This document shows positions 56,522-64,000 of a stretch of DNA of 64,000 nucleotides, one piece after another. Source of the DNA: Romanomermis culicivorax (Eukaryota > Nematoda > Enoplea > Mermithida > Mermithidae); assembly GCA_963922205.1 (NCBI GenBank), contig CAWUHX010000150.1, positions 434,001 through 498,000 of the forward strand. Direction: 5' to 3'. Position numbers and translations under genes: made by a program. Position 1 is the first letter of the stretch. Every line of letters begins with the position of its first letter. The notes under the pieces were generated by a model, which saw nothing but the letters and a program-made list of their open reading frames with translations, was not told where the DNA came from and ran no database searches.

Positions 56522-59500
56522 ATGAGTCGATCTGCATCATCTATCGACAATAATGAATACGTGCTGACGTTGAAAGCGGAGGATATCGAATTCGAAGCGA
56601 CGGGAAACCCTAGTGGGTTGAGCCGCGCCTTCTGTGAGTTCTCAGGAAGCTCTGTGACATTTACTATAGAGAAACTCCAAATATTCCGATATTCTGATAT
56701 GAATTAGACAGTACGTAATTTGTCTTGGCAGTAGTGATTGACACACATGTTCTGGATCTTTGTTTCTCTAAAGTATTTTCTGAGAAATTTGACGTCTTTT
56801 TTCCAGCCGAATCATCTGAAATTCCTTTTATGAACGACGAACCAGCTCCAATATCCAATGACGAAGCGGCGCCCTTCTTTCCATCTGATCAAGATCAACG
56901 GGAAGATATTTCGGTCGACGATGATCACGCGATAAACAACGATGGCGGTGATAACGATATAGATCAAATTAGCGATGAAGAAAATGACGACCTTGATCAT
57001 CAGGAATTGGTATTTTTGCCCAATGTCGACGATGAATACGATGACAAGGAGAATGACGACAAAAGTGATCAAAGTTTGGAGGAAAATTTAGAATTTATCG
57101 GGAACGAAATGGCGCAACAACAAGACCAAATGCAACAGAATACGTCGCTAGAAGATATTTTGTCGAACGAAGATTTGGAGAAGAAAAATTCTATTAATCA
57201 AGAAGATTTGACGGAGATGTTATACGAGGAAGTGATCGAAGAGGACGGTGAAAATCGAGAAAATTTGGATAACGATGAAATCAACAACCAAACGGCTATA
57301 GAAGAAGCGTTCAAAATTTTACACCGCGACGATTCGATGGAGGAAGGTAGTGTAAACTCTTTTTTTGAAGAGTGCAAAGTTCGAAAAATTGTATACGACC
57401 AGGAAATTGGACTATTATTTTGCGATTTGATCCCAAGTTTTATATTTTTTGTCTGAAAATCAGCAATCAACCGGTGAAGGCGACGAAGGATCGCAGTCTA
57501 CACAAATTTACCTTAAAAGGAAGACTTTGTTGAGATAACTTTTTGTCTCCTTTATGAAGGAAGAACATTTTATACTTCATCAAATTTATGAATAAGATAA
57601 AAACGGTAAGTAAGAAGAATCGGGGCTACACGGCGTACTTTTCGTGATTATTTTCGATTAATTTTACATGCCACACGTTTTAACATGTCGTGTATTTTCT
57701 TCTTCATGTATTCATTCACTCGCTTAACATTTTTCACATAATATTACGTTAGATAACGAATCGAACAAATGCATGAAACTAGTTTCGGCGGGAAAGGAGA
57801 CGGACGAGAATAAGGGACGTCAAAATTTCGTTATTACTTGCGTTAATGACAAAGTTGCAGGTAAAAACAGGTTTTACCACTAAATTTATTTTACCTTGTT
57901 CCGTGTTGACTGTTTAATTATATATTTGAAGCCTGACTACATACATATCTATAATTGTTGATATATTACTGATTAATTGTGCAAAATATTGAGAAAATGT
58001 CACTATTCTCGTAGACTGAATTTTATTTCACTTTTCAGAAGCTAATCGCATCTATAAAACTGAATTAGCGAGAGTTCAACGCAAAGTTAAAGAAATCGGC
58101 GATACCAGTGGTAAACTTGATACGTTTGATGAAGGAAATGCGACAGGACAGAACGAGCAGAATGTAGCAAATAACATTGAAGAAAATCAGGAAGCTGTCA
58201 TTGAAGTTGAGGACGAAATAAAGAATGAAAAATCGTCGTCGCGCGATTCTTCACCATCATCACCAGAAAGTGAGTTATCTAAAAGGTGATCGATCAGGGA
58301 GACTGCTTCGTGATAGACCCTCTAGTTCAGAAATTGACTACGGTGGTCGATTTCATAAAATCTTTCAATTTTATAGGTTCAGTCGAGGAGGGAGAAGAAA
58401 AGCCGACCTCAAAAGAGAAAAAGAAACGTAACTCAAGCCCAGCCGTTCGCAATAAAAGGAAAAGATCAAGATGTGAGTTATTATTATTGATAATATATTT
58501 TGCTTCAGCTTTACTTGGCATAATTTTCAGCAAACTCTCCAGAAAAATCTTCGCATAAAACGAAACTATCAAAGAAGAAGTCATCTACGGATAAAAAGCG
58601 CAAAGGTATTAATTGTGGTCATTCAATAAAGCAAAATTATGAATTATTCTCAAAGTATTCTAACTCGGAAACTCTGGATTTCTCTTTCTTAACTTTGCAG
58701 AGACGGAAGGCTTTGCCCTGCATTATTTTGCCCTTTTGAAACATCCATTTTATCGGTACCTAATTTCCATTTTAGATATTTCGCCTTTTCAAGCATTTTT
58801 CGAAGACACCCGATATTTTCTGATCAAAAGCGCAAATCCCGAAAATGTTATTTTGTCCAAAGTCAAAGTAAATATTTTTGAGCATAGTTTTTCATTATTC
58901 AATTTGATGTGGTTCTATTTGTTTCTCTAGGGTGTTTGGTCAACAACGCCCCGTAACGAGCAGCTGTTGAATAGAGCTTTCAAACGTCATCACAACGTCA
59001 TTTTGATATTTAGCGTGGAAAAAAGTCAAGCTTATCAAGGTAAAAATGCACGTGCTGCGACCTTTAGCAATTTGCCTAAGGCTCTGTGCTTAAAATTTCT
59101 TCTGCTGATAATTTGTTCGAGATAATGAATATGAATGAGTTCGCAATTATATCGATCATTACATAGAAGCGCAGAGAGTGAGAATAGTTAGCATTTATAA
59201 CATTTTTTGCGACAGTTTGAAGAAAATTCTCTGCGCTGTCGACGTTTTTGTGCAGAAACAGTATATGCAAGTGCGACCTGAAAACTGAAGAGGTTTGTTT
59301 CAGAATGATTAAGTCGTTACTTCGAAAAGTTGGTGCTCGTTTGGAGTTTTCCTTGGTTTCCAAAGCAAAGGCTTCTGTCTTAAAGAAGTTAGTTTATCAA
59401 AATATTGAAGAGGCAAAGTGACCAGCAATCAGGAAATTGGGAATTATTTTTTGAACCCAGAAATGAACGGAGTTTTTGATAAGAATCAAAAGACTTTTCA

Positions 59501-62230
59501 TCTTTTTATCAATATTTTTTTGCAATTAAGATATTTTGTAACCAAGCAAAATAGAAATTTCCGGGTGCTTAGCGCCATACATCGACTTTGTTTTGCGCTC
59601 CAGGATAATATATACTAAAGATGCACATTGAGAAGGACAGGGGCATACATATATAATTGGGGGTAAAGGGGAAGTGCTAGTAGGAACCCCCGCACCAGAA
59701 ATCGTCAGCCATATGGCTAGCCATCAGGTGACCTCTCCCAGAATTTTTCAATCCGATCACTAGCTGGTCCCTCATACTTTTTGTCGGAAGAATACTGAAA
59801 AATATTTTTGAACAAAAACGTTAATTTTCTCGGCAATTCGTGCCATGAATAAATTTTTCACGGTTTTTCAAAGACATAAGTTACTATTTTTAAACCGTTT
59901 TGTGGACCTTGTTGGTGAAAAAATCGATTTTTTTACTTCAGAGACCCGACCCCAGACCTCAAGGCCCCGTAACATGTATGGATAGGGGCGAGCGGTGAAA
60001 TTTGCATTTCTGATCTGACTTTTTCTTGAACAAAAAACCAAGCCTTTTTTGCTTTTGCTTTTTTTAGCACTTGAAACATTTCGGGGAAGACCATGGGCCC
60101 CGCTAATCTCCCAATACCTACAGGCCTGGATATGGGTAACATAGATTCCTAACCTGAAACTCCAGTTACCGTGAACTTTTTAAAAAGTTCATTTGTAGAA
60201 TTTTACAGAGTGAAAATATCAATATTTTCCGGCGCTGCACTCCGGATCAATAATAACTCAATTCATGTCGTTTTATCTAATATCACAGTCATGGCCGTGC
60301 GCAAGGGGTGGCGGGGGGGCGGTACTCGACCCATTTGTACTAGTACCAACGACGGTCTAAAATTTTTTTGTACTTCATTGGTTACACTGTGATTAATATA
60401 TCAAATTGAATTTTCATACCAAAAAATTGTTTGTACTAGTACAAACAAGGTCCAAATTTTTGTTTGTAATCAAGCCAAAAAGTCTGTAAAGTACAAAAAA
60501 ACTATGACTGCTGCTACTTATCTGACTGAAACGGTCATCGTGGCAGATAACCAGATCAAGTTTTCAGTGCAACCATTGTAAAAATTGGCTGTGTGCAAGC
60601 CTGTAGTCAGGACTTTTTTCGGTTGGGGGGCATACATTTTTTCACTCAATTTACCCTAAAATTGGCATTTCTGACTTGACTTTCTTTTTTCTGACTTGAC
60701 TTGATAACAAACACCAGAGATTCATCTGCCTTTTTTTAACACTTCAAACATTTCGGGGGGAGGTCACGGCCCCCAACCCCCTACCTAAGGCCTGGCTGTG
60801 TGTGTGGTATGTTTATAAAAATTCTGCTCAATTTTGGAATCGATACGTTAAATTTTGTTTTTTGTTTGTTTATATTACCAGCTGATTTTGTGCGTCATCA
60901 TACAGTCCTTACCTGATTGTAACATCAACTTAATTCTGATCACCTCATACATTAAAGTTTCGCCCAGTATAAGAGCAGTTTTTTGCGGAATTCAGTCGTC
61001 CCTTTTTGAATCATACTCCATCCTTGGACTCATAGAAAAATCGCATGATTCACGTTTGGAAATGATTGTCATTGTTACAGAAATCTCGGTTTCGGTTTTC
61101 TAATTTTTGGTTTCATGAACACGGCTTCGATTTTGGAAAAGTGACGGTTTTTATGGTTTTAGCTGACCATAGCTGCCCTATTATTTAACTTTCTTTATGA
61201 AAACCTGTTGAAATTTGAAAGTTACTTTTTTCTAACCTTTTCTAATGCAGTTTTTTAAAACTGCCGCTGTAATTTAATTTTTATTTTTACACGTTGAATA
61301 ATTAGAAAATAACCGAGAAACCCTAAGAAAACGATAGTTTAACTATGTGAAATTGTTGGTCGCTCTGAAAATGAATAAACCCACCCTTCCATCCTTTTTG
61401 CTGTGGTTGCCGGTTAGCGAATAAATGATTTTCCTAATCGCTCATGTGCAAATTTTTGATAGCGATTAAAAATTAAATCCTAATCTCCGTGACCGAAACT
61501 AAAGTATAGTACGTATCAATCATTTTTATTCAGTATATTCTGTACTACAAATGTTGAATTTTCAAATTTTCGCTCACTGGCTGAATTTTTTAAAGACGCG
61601 TCCCAGTGCTCCAGTAAAATTGTTTTCAAGGCTTCTGCCGCATGTGTTCCGAATCGTCGCACAACGGTTCGCCAATAAATTGGGTTCTGCCGCCGGGTAT
61701 GAATTCGCGAGTTTTAGGCGGATCTTTCAAGGTCAATTGGTTGAATAGAAATGAATTACCTTTCGCTAAGGTGCAAAATTTGTACAATCCATGGAACGAC
61801 AATAAGCCAATCAAAATCGCTCGCGATGGAACTGTAAGCGATACAAAATTTTTGAAATAATGTTGACTGATGAACAAAATTTCATAATTGTCTTAGATAC
61901 TACTTTAAGACTATAGACTCACGATAAATGCACCTGATTTTGTTCACCGCGAAATCCACGCTCTTCCGAAATCAGGCGCTTAACTATTCCGTAATGAATT
62001 TGTTTTTACCCTTACAGGAATTCGAACCAAATATTGGAAAACAACTGTGTTGTTCGTTCCCCAGTGACCCCACTACAGACGTTGTTGCCCTAATAAAAGG
62101 TATTTTTCTTTATTAGAAGCTGAAATGAAATAGTCCGAAAAGCTCCTATCCATGGACCAGTCGTGACGAAGCTTAAACGATACGAATTAAGGCTCTTTTC
62201 TTTCATTTTCTAGAAGTATTCGTTATTTAA
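56522..62230 (+). CDS. YTHDC1-like: YTHDC1-like nuclear m6A reader (YTH domain)
   Basis: Exons by phase-matched splice sites: 56522-56612, 56807-57351, 57464-about 57520 (end unsure), 57753-57860, 58039-58269, 58377-58472, 58531-58605, 58701 (or 58776)-58867, 58931-59039, 61631-61833, 62018-62099 and probably 62214-62230. That is roughly 590 residues. Exon 2 is very acidic (Asp/Glu-rich, Gln patch). Exons 6-7 are Lys/Arg/Ser-rich, like a nuclear signal. The YTH domain spans exons 8-11: [63 protein letters not shown]. Tryptophans in GVWST and INWVLP match two aromatic-cage positions. The INWVLPPGM segment favours YTHDC1 over YTHDC2/YTHDF. In IKSANPENV an Ala replaces an Asn usual in vertebrate YTHDC1. 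The long Arg/Pro-rich C-tail of vertebrate YTHDC1 is not seen; the putative last exon adds only five residues. The joins around 57350-57750 are not fully resolved. Confidence 0.9.
59644..59980 (-). mobile_element. CATACATGTAA-family MITE in YTHDC1-like intron 9
   Basis: Starts CATACATATATAATTGGGGG and ends CCCCGTAACATGTATG, in opposite orientation to 23559-23981 and collinear with it. Flanks GACAGGG / GATAGGG are a decayed duplication. Confidence 0.7.
60270..60830. repeat. Repeat-like DNA in YTHDC1-like intron 9
   Basis: CAGTCATGG near 60288 and CTATGACTG near 60510 are inverted, with TTTGTACTAGTAC palindromes between them. No matching target duplication was found. 60600-60790 contains further G-run MITE debris. 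Confidence 0.35.
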
Positions 62231-62372
62231 TCAACGCTGTATGTCTATTAGAGGTGCAACGGTTCTTGATTTTAAAGAATATCGGATCCGGTTCTTCGAT
62301 TATTAGAATAACGGTTCCAGTTCCGGTTCCTGTTCTAAAATTTAGGAATCGTACGGTTCCGGTTCCTATGTA

Positions 62373-63066
62373 TACGGGGTGAGCCAAAAAAAGGCGACCG
62401 ATGCTGACTTCCATAACTTTTGAACGGATGAAGCTTTTTTAATGCGGATTGCTGCATTAGAATGCCATGTTTATCTTTGCTGTGAAAGCCAAATTTTATG
62501 CTCCTAGCATTTATGGTTACTGTACAAACAGAAATTTAGTAAAAGTAGTCATTTTTCTAAGAATAAAAATTGCGAAATCAAAGTGAAAGTTGTCCTACTG
62601 TGAGAAAAGTTTTGCAAAGCTTTTTTCACACAATAATACGTTAAAAGTCACCGAGATTTGTAAGCTACACGTAATTTAATGTCACTAACTTCTTGTTTCA
62701 ATGTGTGGAAAAATTTCGCCAATATCAAGAGCTTTTGTTTTGAAATTGGAAAAAAGCAAAATCAACACAAAATTAATTCTGTCATTGACCAGATCGGAAA
62801 ACGATTAAAATTATTGTTGAAGCAGAAAGTAAAACACACTGAAACGGCTCTTGTAGTTTCCAATTGTTATATGGTTCTCATGATTGGATCTATCGCTGAT
62901 TTTGTCAATTTTTCCAAATTTGTTTGCAAAAAAACCGATGTTTAGTATTTTTGATTCCAGTCAGTCAATATTGGAGCAATCTGGCTGAAACTTTGCAGTG
63001 TTTATGCCAGATGTTTTATCTATCGATAACAGGAAACCGCATTAAAAAAAGGTCGCCTTCCCTGTA
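62373..63066. mobile_element. Mariner-like nonautonomous element (tentative)
   Basis: TACGGGGTGAGCC...AAAGGCGACC at the left and AAAAAGGTCGCCTTCCCTGTA at the right form imperfect inverted ends beginning TAC, with TA-compatible flanks. The 88-codon frame at 62679-62945 has no DDE-type or other motif I recognise. Just upstream, 62250-62370 is rich in CGGTTCCGGTTCC words. Confidence 0.4.
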
Positions 63067-63089
63067 CAAAGCAGAGATATCGACATCCA

Positions 63090-63320
63090 GCCTTTTTTAG
63101 TCATTTTAGGGGCCTGGGTCCCTAAAAATTTTGAAATGGCTCCAAAAATTTTGGGCCTAGGAGCCATTTTGGCTCGTAAATATTCGACTTATTTATTCAT
63201 ATTTGATTGAATTAAAGCTATTTATATTCAATTTTAGATTTAAACTAAGTCTTTACAGGCTCTAAAATCATAAAACACCGACAATTTTCCGGCGCTTCTC
63301 GTCGGATCTCATTCTATAAT
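63090..63320. repeat. Right member of the inverted pair flanking the YTHDC1-like gene
   Basis: Reverse complement of 55640-55865, including the GGGCCT stretch and the GGCGC hairpin at 63287. Confidence 0.7.
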
Positions 63321-64000
63321 TTTTCAGATTGTTTTAATCACTGTTTATCTAAGAATCAAACTTTTTGGGGAAAAATTTTTCGAAAAAAAGAAAAAATATG
63401 GGGTTGACACAGTGTTTTTTACGCACCCGGCTTTGTGATCAAACACATGATTCAAAAAATTCTGCACCAGCGCAGAAATCTCCAAAAAAAATTCTGCACG
63501 AAGCCTAAAACGTCTGCACCGTGCAGAAAAAACAAGTACGACAACGAAAAGATTAATTTTGATGCATTTAAGGCGTCAAAATCTCAATTTTTCCATATCT
63601 TTTGTAACTATATTTTTCAAATACGGAGCCGGATTTGGATTCATGATCGTAATGCAGGTGATTTTCATAAATTTCAAGTTTAATTTGAATTTTTTAAAAC
63701 TCATGAAAATATAAACATATTTTATATTTGGTAAAATGATATACATGTTTTCGGATCCTGTATGTTTATTGAATAAGTTATCCCTAAATTGATTTACAGT
63801 TTAGAGTGTCGAAATCTAGAAAAATTTCCTTGCTTAGCGCCTGAAAGATATAGAAAACAACAGAACAATAAGAACAGAAGCTGCATTTTCAAAACCCTAT
63901 ACTTTTGAATCAGAAGGAAATGAACTCAAGTGCTACATTGGAAGAAGGCTTTTGCAAAAGTAAACGGAATATTGTGTTTTTTTGCAAAAAAACTTTTCTT
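63321..64000. other. No recognised gene
   Basis: Contains TTCTGCAC / GTGCAGAA inverted words at 63460-63530 and a GGTGATTTTCATAAATTTC stretch also found, inverted, near 54500-54525; repeat-derived. Confidence 0.45.

Overview
The window is AT-rich, intron-containing animal nuclear DNA that is mostly transposable elements. Short introns (54-61 bp), TTTCAG-type acceptors, GTAAGT/GTGAGT donors and many TACAGTA/CTACAGTA motifs suggest a nematode or another small invertebrate, but nothing fixes the species. A YTHDC1-type m6A reader and GTSF1-like CHHC zinc-finger genes are the recognisable host genes.

Layout. 1-2548: 3' part of an internally deleted Ty3/gypsy-type element whose gag-derived frame is still open, followed by its LTR. 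2549-18730: old MITEs and foldback repeats surrounding two paralogous minus-strand three-exon genes (6122-7453 and 17894-18547) that encode small GTSF1-like double zinc-finger proteins; one copy has a changed splice donor. 19615-28376: foldback elements with tandem-repeat arms, 245-bp TA-flanked MITEs, an 8-bp-TSD MITE and a minus-strand solo LTR. 29043-39509: an old LTR split by a complete young retroelement (29562-38877; 906-bp LTRs, AGAT target duplication) carrying one 7.2-kb open frame. Its domain order is gag, four zinc knuckles, an envelope-like membrane glycoprotein, protease, reverse transcriptase, RNase H, integrase. Envelope between gag and pol is the most unusual feature here.

41.5-55.6 kb is a nest of hAT-like nonautonomous elements. 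I found perfect or near-perfect 8-bp target duplications for eight of them, some inserted inside others, including a 2.1-kb element that is mostly inverted repeat. A 1.35-kb near-palindrome, a 24-bp-type minisatellite and a dispersed GGCGC-hairpin repeat fill the rest. A small four-exon gene of unknown function (45696-47462) survives with one of these elements in its first intron. 56522-62230 is a YTHDC1-like gene of about 12 exons, bracketed by a pair of inverted repeats.

No tRNA, rRNA, CRISPR array or bacterial feature was seen. The host genes fall in two themes: RNA-modification reading (YTHDC1) and a family known for small-RNA silencing of transposons (GTSF1), the latter duplicated within a transposon-dense region.
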